Part shown: piece after piece, positions 11,109 through 23,652 of the stretch
How the letters are laid out: every line of letters starts with the position of its first letter
Numbering within the stretch: position 1 is the first letter of the stretch
Source of the DNA: Tetraselmis striata
Lineage: Eukaryota; Chlorophyta; Chlorodendrophyceae; Chlorodendrales; Chlorodendraceae
Direction of reading: 5' to 3'
Length of the DNA: 64,000 nt
Assembly: GCA_006384855.1 (NCBI GenBank)
Contig: VCJN01001313.1
Span: forward strand, 34,369-98,368
Notes under the pieces: generated by a model
The model's input: the letters and a program-made list of their open reading frames with translations, nothing else
The model's database searches: none
What the model was told of the DNA's origin: nothing
Translations under genes and position numbers: made by a program

Positions 11109-11869
11109 AATTGGAGAGGATTATGGAGTGGCACGTCAGGATCCCTGCGCCACGTAAGCGCGTACACTCTCGCGTACGCCAAAATTGGAGAGACTGGCCT
11201 CTCCAATTTGGCGCGATATTGGAGAGGCCCGACCAAATTCGAGAGGCGTTATCAACCGGTAATTTCGCGACTGAGGGGGCGAAAGCAACCGCAGTATCCT
11301 CGCTAGAATGCAAGCGCCGCTGGGAGCGGGACGAGGAGTGAATCTCGGCGCTGATGCACGCGGCGGATGCCGCGGATATCTGCGACTACTTGAAGGCGGA
11401 CAGTCAACGCGGGAAGAAGGGCAAGCTGCAAGACAATCTGCGAAAGGAAATGGGGCATTTTCGCCCTAACTCCGGTACGGCGGTCTTGCCCGAGGGGCGG
11501 GCGCTGGCCAAGCGCGTCGAGCAGCTCGTCCGCGCCTGGTCGGCTGGTGATGCTCGACAGAGCAAGGACGGCCTGAACTGCAGTATGTGGCAGGCGATGT
11601 TGCCGCAGCTGTGCGCGGAGGACGCGTTGCAGAAGGGCGAGGCCGGGTACAAGCAGTGGTCGGAGCTACGGGAGTACCTCTTCCTGGTGGGCTGGGTCGG
11701 AGCCGATCTGCCGGACGCCATCCGTTGCAGCCGGATGAGGCCGTCACCGAGACGGTGGAGGGCGGTACCGTGCCCGGGCGATGATGACTCCCCTGTAACG
11801 ATTATATACTGACGTAGGCCGGTGCGCGACGTGGCGGTATATCCAACCATTCCAATATCCTCTCCAATT
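11109..11869. repeat. Inverted AATTGGAGAGG repeats bounding ~760 bp
   Basis: AATTGGAGAGGATTATGGAGTGG at 11109 faces a near-complement ending at about 11869 (CCATTCCAATATCCTCTCCAATT). More copies lie at 11185-11212 as a palindrome (AATTGGAGAG...CTCTCCAATT) and near 11219. This resembles a small DNA element with repeated terminal motifs. A plus-strand frame 11354-11812 (152 codons; contains RALAKRVEQLVRAWSAGD) is the most protein-like stretch inside, but it is not recognised. Confidence 0.5.
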
Positions 11870-12501
11870 TCACGCGAAGACCCCCTAATAGCTCGGTGAA
11901 CTCGGGCGACCCCATGCTCTCCCATGTTTTGACCTATGCGGAGATGTGCAACAAGTAGTTGCCTGATGAGATTATGAAACTGGACATGCTCAATCTGGAC
12001 TGCCGAGTCGGAGGTAGCGCTCCCGTACGACGTCGAGAGCGAAGGTGTCGCCGTGGTTCATTTGCGTATCCCGTTACTTGCGGAGGTACTAACCAGGCGG
12101 AACCGATGACCGTCGTCGATGGCTTCCATGTGTGGACGATAGCCTCAAGCCGGTGCCCGAAGGCCGGCGTGATCCCGTCGGTGACGCATGCCGCCGCTAG
12201 TAGCTTACGCAGCTCGACAGCCGAGCCGACGATGAAAGCCCGGTAGCATGCGGGGTGGTAGTACTTATCCGCTGCCGGCTGAAGACGAGAGTTACCAAGC
12301 AGGTACTCGAGCACGCGGTCGAGGGCAATAGGGAAGAGCCCAGGGCGTCGCAGACTGTCGGGAGACATCCCGATCTCGAAACCGGGCAGGGCCGTAGCGA
12401 GGTCAGTTTTCCAATCAAGGTAACGTAGTTCGCTCGAAGGGGCGAAGGGCGCACTGACGTGCCAAGTGAGACGGTGTGAAGTGAGACGGCAAAGAGCTTT
12501 C
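11870..12501. other. Spacer with an unrecognised minus-strand open frame
   Basis: A 144-codon minus-strand frame (12368-11934) contains a protein-like stretch (RVLEYLLGNSRLQPAADKYY, then YRAFIVGSAVELRKLLAAAC) with helix-like spacing. It belongs to no family I recognise and may be a fragment of an element-encoded protein. The CACTA-like element starts immediately after, at 12502. Confidence 0.3.
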
Positions 12502-13185
12502 CACTCGTCGAAACAATGTCCGCTTAACCGCGCTTAACGGTTAACAAATAGTAAGCGCGAGTAAGCGCATGTATGTAGCAAGCTTAACACCCGCTTAACG
12601 GTAAGCGCCGCAGTACTTTATTTCAGTCTGGACTGCTGGAGGCATGTGTATGGCAGCGATATATTGTACTGAGTACTAGAGAATAGCGTGACGAGTAGCG
12701 CCATGAGTAGTCGCAAGTCAGCACTACAGGGCAGTAGCAGTAGTCGTGAGTCATCACCATAAGGTACGGCGGGAGTGGCACGAGTACATTACTTTGCGAT
12801 ATTTTACAAAATCACAAAAGCGCGGCAGTAAGTGCGACTACTCCGCGACTACTCGCGAGCAGTCGCGGGGGTACGTGTTCAGACGTAACGGGCGGGAACT
12901 GCATTATTGTTCGCCATATACCGCGACAACGTGATCAAGACAGCGGACAAAAGTTTCGCACGCGGGCAGCAGGTGGTTTGAGGTTTTATCAGAGCAAAAG
13001 CGCCGGGCTGGATGTTGCCAACCCAACAGCCAATGAGAGTGGAGTTTCTAACTGCAGCTAAGCGCACTTAAGCACGCTTAATCCTATCTGACAAATTTGA
13101 CAGGTGAATATCGGTCACTTTCAGTTTTATGCAGGTGGGGTCGGACATTGTGCGAAACCACTGAGAAACAAACCAGAAAATTCAA

Positions 13186-14207
13186 TTACATGGGACCTCT
13201 AGTGCCCGCGGCCGCCGCCGCGGCGCGGCGGTTGCTACTGCTGCCCGGGGGCTGCGCTACGGCGGGCCTCTTCTGCCCGGTCTGCCTCGCCCATGCGGCT
13301 GCGGCTTGTGGGGTGGTGTTGTCCAGCGCCATGAATGCCATCCGCTGCCCACGACTAAGGTGATGACTGCTCGTGGGCTGCTTGGCTGATGCTGCCGCTC
13401 GCAGATGCGCCTGCTTTTTGTTGACGCCCAGCTTGTATCCTCGCCGTATCAACGAAGTTGGAGGTCACACGCGCATGCCCAGCCAAAGCCGCTTGCATTT
13501 TGGTCGTATCATGCAGCGGGGGGGGGGGGGGGGGGGGCTCGAGCAACACGGGGGTCGGGAGCTGCACGACTTAGCGGGGGAGGGGGGCTGAGCCGGTGGA
13601 TTGCTCCCGCAGTATGTTGCCGTTCATGTCGATGCTTGACCTAAGTTGTAATAATTACAAAAGACAAATGGCTCACCAGTCGTTGTGACGTCGTTACCAC
13701 ATGCATAAGGCAGCACGCGTGCAAGCAGCCAGCACCAACTGCACTGAAATCTCGGAATCGCCTTTCCACGGCGGGGGTTTTGGTAGGGCTGCTGGTATCG
13801 CCTTTCTCCGCCGGGGATGAGAGAGAACTGCTGATCAAAACGGCAGCCTCCTCGGCCTCGGTCAAGTAAGGGGATGCTGGGTGGTCGGAATTCCCGTTTT
13901 GCACCGACTATGCGAAATACTTGCCCCAGCAGCACCACGACGAATTCCATAGTTGGATGCCCTCAACCTTTTTCTCCGCCCACTTCTTGGAGTGCGGCCA
14001 ATTCTGCCTGCGGTTGTGAGCCGCCTGCTGAATCTGCTTGCGCAGGGTGGCGTCGGTGGGCTGGCCTGCGATACGGTCATACGGACAGCCGGCGCAAGCC
14101 ACCGCGAGCTCCTTGAACCGCTTAATTGTGTGGCCCTTACGGTACTTAGGGATCTCGTTGTCCAACATGGGCAAGCCGGAAACACCATGGATGGGGTAGA
14201 ACGGCAC
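13186..14207 (-). pseudogene. CACTA-like element gene B, fragmented, function unknown
   Basis: Minus-strand segments appear coding but lie in different frames. 14207-13908 holds a protein-like stretch (PIHGVSGLPMLDNEIPKYRK, later RKQIQQAAHNRRQNWPHSKK). The last segment ends at 13186 with ...KRPAVAQPPG.., which matches the end of the corresponding segment in the nested relative (KRPAAAEPAG.., ending at 35875). A C-run on the sense strand (13537-13518) probably lies in an intron. No known domain was recognised. By analogy with two-gene CACTA elements it could be the accessory DNA-binding protein, but that is inference. Confidence 0.4.
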
Positions 14208-15631
14208 GATGGCTTTGTCGAGCGAACGGTTGTTTCATTAGCGCTGCTCGTGGGGAGGGGGGTCGTCGACTTAGACGAATTTACCAAAAAAATAAGACCA
14301 TGGACGGGCGGGAGGAGTGGTACCTGGGACACGTGCAACCAGCTTCCTGCCCGTGCCGTCCGGTGCCGTTATGCGGTCAATGACAGTTTTCACGGCGCTG
14401 CCGTGCCCGGCACCGAAGCCGATACCAGACGCGATACTGCGGTCGGGCGTAGAGCTGGAACCTATTGCCCTAGTCCCTAAACAGCCAAACACTATGCGTT
14501 TCAATCCCTAACCCACTAAACACTAGCCATCCCAATCCCTGAACGCCTCAAACCCTAGACCTCCAAACCCTTCCGTTTTAGGGTTCTTTTCAAGACGCAG
14601 AATTCGCCAAGACTCCCACTAGCGAACCCGACCACACTTGTGGTGTTGTAAATGCATCAGTTCGTCAGCACATGCATAATGCATATGGTCTTTGTATCGC
14701 TGCGATCTCCAAGTGTGGCTAGGTGTGAATAGTGTAGGCAAGGGAGGGTGGGAGCACATAAGTTACAAAGTCGAACATTGCATTGGCACTAGATGTCTAG
14801 CTAGTGCAAGTGGCCATGCCCTTCTCAGGATGATGCATGCCTGGTTCGACGAGCTGGTGAGTGGGGAGTCGATAGTGACGGCAGCGCGCAGTGCAGGCAA
14901 CGGCCCGTTTCCAGCCGCTACGCGCTCGACACGCGCCCCCTGCTGACCAAACTCGGTGGCCGCCTCGGGGGGGCGGTGCTGAGCGGCGCTGGCCCCTTAA
15001 GTACACAGCACTGCGTAAAGTACAGGTGCTTGTATTTAATACCTGAAAAAGCACGTTTAGGGCCATATCTTCGCGAGGAATGGTCCAAAAAAGTCGTTTG
15101 AGGGCGCTAGAAAATCCGCATAAGCGAGGGGAGCACGCCGGTACCCTCCAATACCGCGTCCGCCAAAAAACGAAAACGCAAATAATGAAACAGTGCAGAA
15201 TAAATAATGCGCAGTCGGCCACCCCATGCATTCATTCAACGTACGCAATGTGCACCCCCACCTTCTCGCGCTTGTACATGGCAAGCTCGAACACCCATGC
15301 CATGGATGCCATGTGGCACCATGCATGGGGGTGCGAGCGTGAGTGCTCATATGCTGCTGCGGTTTGGCAACATGCATGTCGTCGCGCACCCCCACGGCTA
15401 GTGCCAGTACGCTCACAATGGCTTTCAATGTACGGATTTCCATGTATATATGTATATATATTCACACATATATATACATATACATACATGTAGTAATAAA
15501 CAGTTATTGCATGTCAAATATGTAAGGCACATGCTTAGCTCCGGCAGCTAAGCGACATTTGAAGTGCTAATCATGCATGCTTATGAGCAGGCTGCAATGC
15601 ATGATGAATAAACACGATTATGTTGTTATGG

Positions 15632-17458
15632 CTACTCTGCATCGCCGCCATCGCCATCGTCCAGATCATCGGGGCAGGAGGCGGTGTCCTTGGCATGAGA
15701 GTGCTTCACATAGGAAGCCCACCTGGTGAAAGCAAAATCAACAATATGATGTGAGTGTCCAAATAGAACATGAGATAACGGTAAAAGGGCAGCTAGGGAG
15801 CGGTGCAAACGTACCTCATCATATGCGTAGGCGCGCAGCATCAACTACGGCCATCTCGCGCCGCCGACCCCTGCCAGCAGTGCTGGCGGAAACCGCCTTT
15901 GTCCAAGTGTATGTGACAACCCTGCCTTGCACGATGCTACTGAGTGGGAAGACGAAGTCCGGCCGGAAGACTGCATTCACGGCGCCTTCCTAGATCCCGG
16001 CGCTGATTGGGGCTTATGGAAGCCGACTCCCGCTGTTGGCGTCTCCAACTGCGAAGACAACCGGATGCGAAGCCAAAGGGTTGTATAGAGCGTAGATCTC
16101 TGCCACAACGACATAGATTACCCCTGCCAACCTGGAAGATCCCATGGAACCGATAATGGTTCTCTCCCTTTGCAGCCCCAGTTGGCACAAAGTCCACATT
16201 GGCTCTCTGTTGAGTAGTTTGCGGGATGTAGTAATCCAGGGGCCCACGGGCTGCACCCCAATTCTCCCACCGCCGGGCTGTGTATACCCATGCATTGCCC
16301 TGCGGCAAGCGGTTGTACGCGCGCGAGCATTCTTCGACAAATCCTCGCGGTATGGCCGATTCGCGGCAGAGTCGGGGCGCCGCAGCATCCGCCTGAAAAT
16401 CTCCGCGACGCCGAAGGCGTAGTATATGCTGTCGGGCTCCTGGATATAATCATCGTTTCTTGCGCGTAAGTACGAATCGAGGGGTATTGCAATTCGGGCA
16501 GATTGCGACGCCATGCTCGTCTACGCAGATGGAACAATATCATGATGTTCAACGGAACGTCGATACTGCTACGCATATGATAATGTGACGCGCGCGGAGT
16601 AATGCCTGTGTGAGCAACAAACACATGGGGGGGGGGGGGGGGGGGGGACGCGCCACTCTCGTGCAACTTCCAACGGCCATCTTGTCTTGAGAAGCTATTC
16701 TCCTCGTCGAACAACGACATCTCGCACTGCGGCGGGTAGACATGTTGTCCGCAACTGCGACACCAATGTCTCTCGAATCGAGAATGTCAGGACTGATGCC
16801 CAACGCCTTCAGCGCGGCCGCCTCCGTCTTCGGAAACCTCGCGTTGCCCAACGCAACGTGCAAAATATGCAGTATCTCCTCATATGCCGCGGTAGGAAGC
16901 TCGCAGTCCGCCTTGACGTCAAGCCTGTCGACGAGCACAGCCCCGATGCTCGAGCGCTTCGGGAGTTTATCCAACAACTCGTGGGCGAAGCAGTCCGGCA
17001 GATCTTCGTAGCGCTTGTCATCCTCGGTACCATGCTTGGGCTCGCCGCCACTGCCCTTAGACGGGCACACAACAACACCATAGTAACAAGTAGACGGGGT
17101 AGGGTTTTGTCCAAGTGCACAGTGAAGGCGCGCGATGCGAATGGCAGCAAATGTGTCGTACGACTTACCGCGTTGGCACCGCCTTCAACAGTGCCTTGAA
17201 GGCGCGGTTCCCGTTCCCCCTCTCCCTCATGTCCCTCCTCTTCCCTCATCTCGTCCTCGTCGCTGCCGTTGAGGCTAGAGAGAAATTCTTTATGTTCGCG
17301 TTCTTCGTCGTCGCCTCCCAAAAGGCATTGTCGTCAGCAATAGCCATACGCCGATCCTCCCTCTCTTCATCACTACCGTCCGCCCGGTCCTTCGTTAACG
17401 GACTGCCAACCGGGCTCTGGGCCATGCCCCCGTCGCTGCCAGCCGTATCGATGTCCAC
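15632..17458 (-). pseudogene. CACTA-like element gene A, probable transposase, degraded
   Basis: Several minus-strand exons can be followed. An acidic N-terminal region lies at 17458-17246 (DGSDEEREDRR). 17070-16720 holds FAHELLDKLPKRSSIGAVLV and a following helical region. 16514-16330 holds YIQEPDSIYYAFGVAEIFRR. 16308-16130 contains GPLDYYIP and YRFHGIFQVGRG. A segment near 15990-15815 holds FRPDFVFPL and GRVVTYTWTKA, and the final exon (about 15725-15632) ends in the acidic tail DDLDDGDGGDAE. The last intron has a strong donor (GAG|GTACGT) and the acceptor TTTCACCAG. Poly-C lies in the sense strand between exons (16647-16627). Frames conflict between segments, so it looks inactive. The same C-terminal segments recur in the nested relative at 37357-37736. 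Confidence 0.5.
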
Positions 17459-18721
17459 ATCACCGCGAGACCAGTCCGATGTACGGTCTCATTTATGGAA
17501 ACACCGACGAATTACTACCCGGTCGCGCACAATTGACAGGTGCTTGCATCTCGCGCGTACTGTAATAGAGCGGACGACACACCACATGGTTACCTATTGG
17601 TGAAGAGGTGTGCTAGGTGGGAGGTGACAAATTTGGGTGGGACGCAAATATGCATGCGTGTGTTGAATACAACCTCAGTGAGAAAGCAGTCGGGCATTAC
17701 ATGCCGTCGTGATGTCGCATCCTAACCTTGTTGCAAGGGAGCATGGCTGTGGCGACAACCTCGGAGTGGTGAGACGACAAGGACCGAACACCGGCCCATT
17801 GTCGTCCCACATTCTTTCGTTGGTTGGGAGCGTTCCGATGTTCTTCGCGCGTGTGGGGTCGACGCGAACGTCGGGTAGCTTGTGCGTCAGGTGGTTGGTG
17901 GGGAGGGGGGGGGGGGGAAGGGGGGGGGGGGGGGAGGGGGGCAGTCGGTTCGGGCGAAGACGGGGTAGGCACTGCAGGTTGCGATGCGCGGTGGTGGTCT
18001 TCAACTGAAATAGGGGGGGGGGGGGGGGAGGGGGCGTTATGGCGAGCGTCGGTTAAGATTGCCATGGCAAGCAGGAATCCACACACTCGCAGGCGCACTC
18101 AACGATAGTAAGCGGGCTTGCTCCACCGAGCATTCGTCGTTGGCTGGGTGTCTGAGGTGTTGTACCTTGAAGTGGGGGCTATTCCGGGCGAGGTGACTTT
18201 TGCACACACGACATTGGACCGCAAGGTGGCCGCTCGGACCATCGCATACACCAAAGACGCTTTCCTTCCCGCATGATCTCGCTTTGCCGCGAAGCATCGT
18301 GACTAGGGCGGCTGTGGAATAGCGAGTGGTTAGATTCTGCTTACCAGGCGAGAGCGGCGCATGATAAGCAGGCCAGGCGAGGGATGATAAGGTAGTCGCT
18401 CCGTAGCCGCGTAGTGCGCGCCGGCTGCGTCAGTCCTGCCGCGCGGTTGCGCGCCATGGCGAAGTACGCGTGCGTGGGCCGGCGGGAGGTGCATCACGTA
18501 CCGTTTCAGGTTCGGGTACTACTGTGGCGTCGAGACCTCGGCGCAGGTAATGGTAGCATGCGTGGACAAGCGCGGATAATAAGCGCGGATAAGCCCACGT
18601 TAAGCGGGAGTAGTCGTAAGGGTATACGAAATAAATACGATACTAGTACAGTAAAACTGAGTACTAATGCAAAAGAAGTACCGTATTAAGCGCGGTTAAG
18701 CGGACCCCGTTTCAATGAGTG

Positions 18722-20835
18722 CCCGTTAGACCCGCGCTCCATCCCCTAGAGCAGGATTGGCTAGAGGCCCGTACCGTGCGCATCATGCTAGAGTGTGCAG
18801 TGAAGGACTTGGACCCTAGCCTAATTACCCTTTCAGCTCATTGAACACATCGATTCCAGTGGTCGTCGTGGAGTATGAGCTGTTTAGCTCGCCTTCTTCG
18901 GGCAAGAAGAGGCGGCGTGTGACTGGCGAGCCCGGTGGCAACCGCATGCTCCAATACAACCTGTGGGATGAGATGGAAGAGGTGCCCACTCGGCACTCCG
19001 AGTTCGCATGGTGGGCACACGCCAGAAGGGGGAGGGGCAGCGACAGAACACTACTACTGTATAATGGTGTGCTTTGTGCTCTGAATGCTGCCCTCATGCC
19101 TTGATATGCGTATGTGTCTGGCAGCTGCCCCCTACACTATATTAATTGATTACATAAGGGCTTTCACAAAAGCGCACTACAAACAGAACTGACAGCAACT
19201 ATAAAAGGTTGCCAGCAAAAGAGAGACACAAGCCTGAAACCAAGGTCGAGCAGGAGGACAGGGAGCCAAGAACCAAGAAGGAGACAAGGGAACCACGAAG
19301 TCACTTAGCTGCCAGGAACCAAAGGAACCCCCGCCCCGGGGTAGGCTATCAGCCGCGGCGAGGACGCTTGCAGCCAATGACTCGGGTCATAGCAACACAT
19401 GCCGACGAGCGACGCGACGCAGGCGCATGAGCACCATCACGTGCCGCACACGCGGCCGCGACCCCGCCAAGAACGTTGTCTGCATGTGCCATGTTGATGA
19501 GCAAGGAGAAACGGCGGCGCCACGCAGACAAGAGCTGGCCGATTTTTTTGCCAGTGTGTGCGTGGCTAGCTGTCGCGAGCTCCACCAAGAAAGCCTCGGC
19601 GTGCGCCCCTACACTATACATGGACAATGGCAGCACTTTTCCCCTGGACACTGATGTTGATAGTACTTTACACAGTACATCAGCCAGCTACAAAACTTAT
19701 GGAAAGCGGGGGAGGGGGGGTCAGATACGAGGTGGGGGGGGGGGGGGGGGGGGGGGGGCGGTGGGGGTATCCCTAAAAAAACACTTACAATTCTTACGGG
19801 CCTTATTTATCACAGTCTCATCATGAAAGCTCAGTAAATCTCATCCCGGCATCTGGTAAGTAAATAATTACATGAGCTAGCTGCAAAAGGCGATCCGGCA
19901 TCTTCCTGTACTGATGCTTGACGAAGATGGCAGCAGGCAAGCAGGCGGGCGAGCCGGAACTTTAAAGGTATTCGAGTATTCGACCACTTTTCTTCATCCG
20001 GGTCGTACTTGTGCTGATAATTGATCATCGTTACATATGCTGCACGGTACTTGGGTAGTCGTACTCGCAGCGATTATTCGTATGGATACTCGCTACATTT
20101 GCACGGTTCCGGGAGTTGGTATCAATCTGAAGGATGCGCGACCGCGTGGTCAAGTTCCAGTACGACCCTACCTGTACTGTACTGATAATATAACGTGATG
20201 AGGTCATAATATAACGCGCTCATATATATTGCTTCTGGTTGTATTAGCGACTACTTGTAAGTGCACGGTGCGTAGTGTAAATAATTATCCTTACTTGTGC
20301 CGGTACCCGCACCGGGTACCTGCTGTACAGGCTGTACTACCCGGGAGTAAAAGATAAAAATACAGTAATTAGATCTCATAATCCTGAGTCGCTATGTAGT
20401 CGCTACCCTGTACAGTCGTAACACCATCATCGCGCGGGATCGCGCGCGCGCAAACGTGCTGTGTCGCTTTCAGCCGCCGCCATGCGCTGTGGCCCGGCCT
20501 GTCACGCCGCGCAACCAACGGGTGGAATATACAACCTTGTTAGCAGCTAGCTGCCATAGCACGTGCCGACGCGTCTGGCCGCAGTGCACCTTGCAAGCGG
20601 CGTGTCTTCCCACGGGTGCGTGTGACTGCCTCCGCTTCGGCTGCTGGCGCAAGGTCGTACTGCGGCTAATAGCCGCGCGCAGCTGCGACAACCTGCGCGC
20701 CCGTGTGGTGGTGGCTGCACGAAACGCCGTAACAATCAGCTACGCTAAACACAACGTACGTCGCGACCTCTCGCCGCCGCCTCACTCTTGACTACCTACA
20801 TAGGCGGTACTGCTTTGGTACTTGCTTCCGCCGCC
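18722..20835. other. Intergenic, no recognised gene; contains a 25-bp poly-G run
   Basis: No gene family was recognised. An 87-codon frame at 18841-19104 is open on the plus strand, with a 90-codon shadow opposite. A G-run occupies 19734-19758. The stretch from 20450 to 20835 is the likely promoter and 5'UTR of the kinase gene and has no clear TATA box. Confidence 0.45.
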
Positions 20836-22182
20836 ATGCAAGCGGTACGGCAGCAGCTCAAGCTTCGGCGCAGGACTTCGACTGAGCACCTGGCGCGGAA
20901 AGGCAGTATTCTGGAAAAGTACAAGCTGGAAAGGGTGCTGGGGGTGGGAAGCTTCAGCGTCGTCAAGCTCGCAGTTGACAGGGCGACCGGCGAGAAGGTG
21001 AGGGCCGCGTCGTTCACGCACAAGCACAAACGTTAGCGCCGCGGCGTGGGCCGATCTCCGCTCTCAGAAAGGGGGCACTGTGAAACCCTGCTGTGAGCTC
21101 TTCTGGCTGCTGTCGCCCGCCGGTCTGCAGCACAGGGTCGTTGTTAAGCCCCTGGGATAAGGCGCAGTGCTAGAAAAACCCGCCTGATCGCTGCTGTTGC
21201 CGGTGTATGTTTTTTCGACTCCAAACTGCTGGGCTCCGCATATCAGGCATTCCCGTGAGCTCGACTAACGCCTTCTGGTAACGGCCGTGCCGGCGCAGTT
21301 TGCGTGCAAAATCATCAACCTCGCCGATGCGTCGTCTCTGTCCGGAGTTGCTGCTACCGGCGAGGCAATGTTTGACGATGTGGAACGGGAAATTGCGACT
21401 CACGCAGCGCTGAGCCATCCCAACGTCCTGCGCCTCGTGGAATACTACCGTACCGACCGGAAAATTTTCGTCATCATGGAGCTCCTTACGGGTGGTGACC
21501 TTCTCGATGCGCTCAGCGAGCGCGGGAGTTTTGCGGAGGACGACGCCCGGGAGGTGCGGCCCAGCGCCCTCCTGTCTCGGCCCCCAACCGCCGTCGCGCA
21601 CAATATTTTTGCCTCGGAACTGACGGCCGCGCCCGTTCCTCCCTACCGCTATCTTCCGGCGAGCAGTTGTTCAGGCAGTTGCTTGAGGCCCTCAAATACA
21701 TGCACGGCGCCGGTATCGTGCACCGAGACATCAAACTCGAGAATCTGCTGCTAGTGAGAGAGGGCGACATTTCGCGCGTCAAGCTGGCAGATTTTGGTTT
21801 ATCTGCACAGCTGCAGGCGAAGGCGCCGGGACAGTCAGGCCTCAGCACGGTCTGCGGGACACCAACCTATGTGGCTCCGGAGGTGCTGCTGTCGAAATCG
21901 GGCAACCCCTACGGGCCTGCGTGCGACCTTTGGTCCGCTGGCGTCCTGCTCTTCAACTTGCTGTCTGGCTACCCCCCGTTCCACGAATCCAACCTGACGC
22001 AGCTTTTCTCTAGCATCCGCAAGGGGCTCAAGCCCTACGAGTTCATGAAGGACCCGTCATGGTCACTTGTCAGCAGCGAAGCGAAGGACCTCATCGCGCA
22101 GCTGCTTGTCACGGATCCCACAGCCCGGAAAACCGCTGCTGAGGCCCTGCAGCACCCCTGGATTACTGCTGGCGCAGCATGA
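20836..22182 (+). CDS. CAMK-type serine/threonine protein kinase, three exons
   Basis: Predicted to phosphorylate Ser/Thr on unknown substrates. The start at 20836 is favoured by the context GCCGCCATGC. Exons are 20836-20997, 21299-21553 and 21667-22182, all phase 0 with GT/AG borders, giving about 310 residues. Exon 1 has the glycine loop LGVGSFSVVKLAVDRATGEK. Exon 2 has the ATP-binding lysine FACKII, the alpha-C glutamate in DDVEREIATH, and the hinge FVIMELLTGGDLLDAL. Exon 3 has HRDIKLENLL, the magnesium motif DFG, and the activation segment VCGTPTYVAPEVL, then DLWSAGVLLFNLLSGYPPF. The GTPxYxAPE and SGxPPF forms point to the CAMK group. No EF hands or calmodulin-binding tail follow, so it is a bare kinase domain. 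All catalytic residues are present. An alternative exon-3 start is 21664. Confidence 0.9.
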
Positions 22183-23498
22183 TGAGCAACCTGTGAGCCC
22201 AATGAGGGCATTATGAGCCACTGGAGAATAATTGAGAGAGTCTGGGTTCCGGAACGCCTTCCCTGTGTCACCACGAGCTTTTTCTACCTGGAAATGATAT
22301 GGCAGCCCTGGAGAACCCTTCACCCACCAAGCCTGCTGGTCAACCTCTACAAATCGGTCATGCATCCACTCATGCTGCCGAGGTGCACTCACGGAACGAG
22401 TTATCAGCTTTTTGCTGCGCTGTGTTGCGCACACTGCGGACTAGCATTGCTGTGATAATGGATGGCAACTCACCAAGATAGATGTTTTAGATGACGTTAT
22501 TTATATGTTAGAGCGAACGAAACGAAGCACCACCAAAGCTACTTTAGCTTGTAGTCTGCCCGCCTCATGGCGTTTTTCTCTGCGCACATTGTAGAAGTGA
22601 GCGCATGCACATGGTCACGCCTGGGGTTGACTGTGAAAATCGGGACGACCTTACATCAGACACCTTCAGAACATCATACACAATATCGCAGAATCGTTTT
22701 GAGATACCCCGTCAGCCTCGACATCCTAGATAGAACTTATGGATTTGGTTCAACACATCATTTTTCTGTCAAGCCTAAACACACACCTTAAAAAACATCC
22801 ATCCGGTGCATGGCGTTTGTGTTTGCCACCCATTTGTTGGCGTTGTGCCGCTCGCTGTTTTGTCATCATTTGATGTCGTTGCAGCAAATTTATCTTATCA
22901 TTGCACCAGCAGAACCAAAGCATAATGGAAACTGCCAGCAGGGTCAATGCCCTTTCGTTCTCTCATTGGACAACATGCCAAAATGCTGACCGAATGCTGA
23001 CTAAAATTGTCAATGAGATGAGCCTGGGCCCTTTAGCAGTACTGCCGGAGTATTTACCATTGTGTATACTAGTCTGTTAGTGCCGGTGCACTGCCACTGT
23101 TGGGATGCTGGACACACCATTATACCGTAGGGCAAGCACGACATAACAATGTATATACTGGCGTGTATTTGGTGGCAGAGCCTTTAAATATAGCGGTGGC
23201 TGCCTGTATTTGAGTACGCTCTGTGACAGGCTGCTCCTGAGCTGTACGACTCTGCTTCAGCCAAGAAGACTACCCGGGTACTGATGACTGATGATTAGAT
23301 CGCACGCGGATACGGCAGACGCTAAGGATTACGGAGGATGCCGCCTGGATGAATATTAGAAAGGAAAAGCCCCTATGGTATGTTGGAGGAACATACGTGA
23401 GATCCGATGGGACACCACACAACAGGACACCTGCTGATGAGAAATTAGCTTCACATTTCACATATTTGATGTAGCGAGTATGAGGGGGTGTTTTGGGT
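22183..23498. other. Kinase 3' flank and intergenic DNA
   Basis: No gene was recognised. The first few hundred bases are presumably 3'UTR of the kinase. The segment 22980-23290 is AT-richer and has no open frame of note. The PLV begins at 23499. Confidence 0.5.
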
Positions 23499-23593
23499 CA
23501 AGAATTCGCTTCGCTCATTCCCGACCACAAAACGCCCCCACAAAGCCGCCGACCAGTATTAAAAATAATTAAGCCGGGTCCCTACTTGGAGAT
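23499..23593 (+). repeat. PLV left terminal inverted repeat
   Basis: Starts CAAGAATTCGCTTCGCTCAT and matches the complement of 44463-44557 with only a few differences. Its inner end (CCTACTTGG.GATTT.TTGGTCA) is repeated directly at about 23632-23657, so the left end carries two copies of that inner motif. Confidence 0.93.
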
Positions 23594-23652
23594 TTTTGGG
23601 TCAAGCGCGGAAATACGAGTACCCTGTGCGGGCCTACTTGGGGATTTCTTGG

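Larger units (their letters stand above)
12502..18721. mobile_element. CACTA-like DNA transposon, 6.2 kb
   Basis: The left end reads CACTCGTCGAAACAATGTCC, then GCTTAACCGCGCTTAA. The right end is the near complement, GGTTAAGCGGACCCCGTTTC followed by AATGAGTG at 18721. Subterminal DNA holds many short copies of GTAAGCG, GCTTAA and CGAGTAG motifs, as in EnSpm/CACTA elements. The flanks (TTTC | CCCG) show no clear target duplication. A shorter relative with the same termini sits inside the PLV at 35272-40087. The two share internal protein segments on the minus strand, which supports one family. Whether it is EnSpm/CACTA sensu stricto or another superfamily needs the transposase core, which I cannot identify by sight. 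Confidence 0.7.
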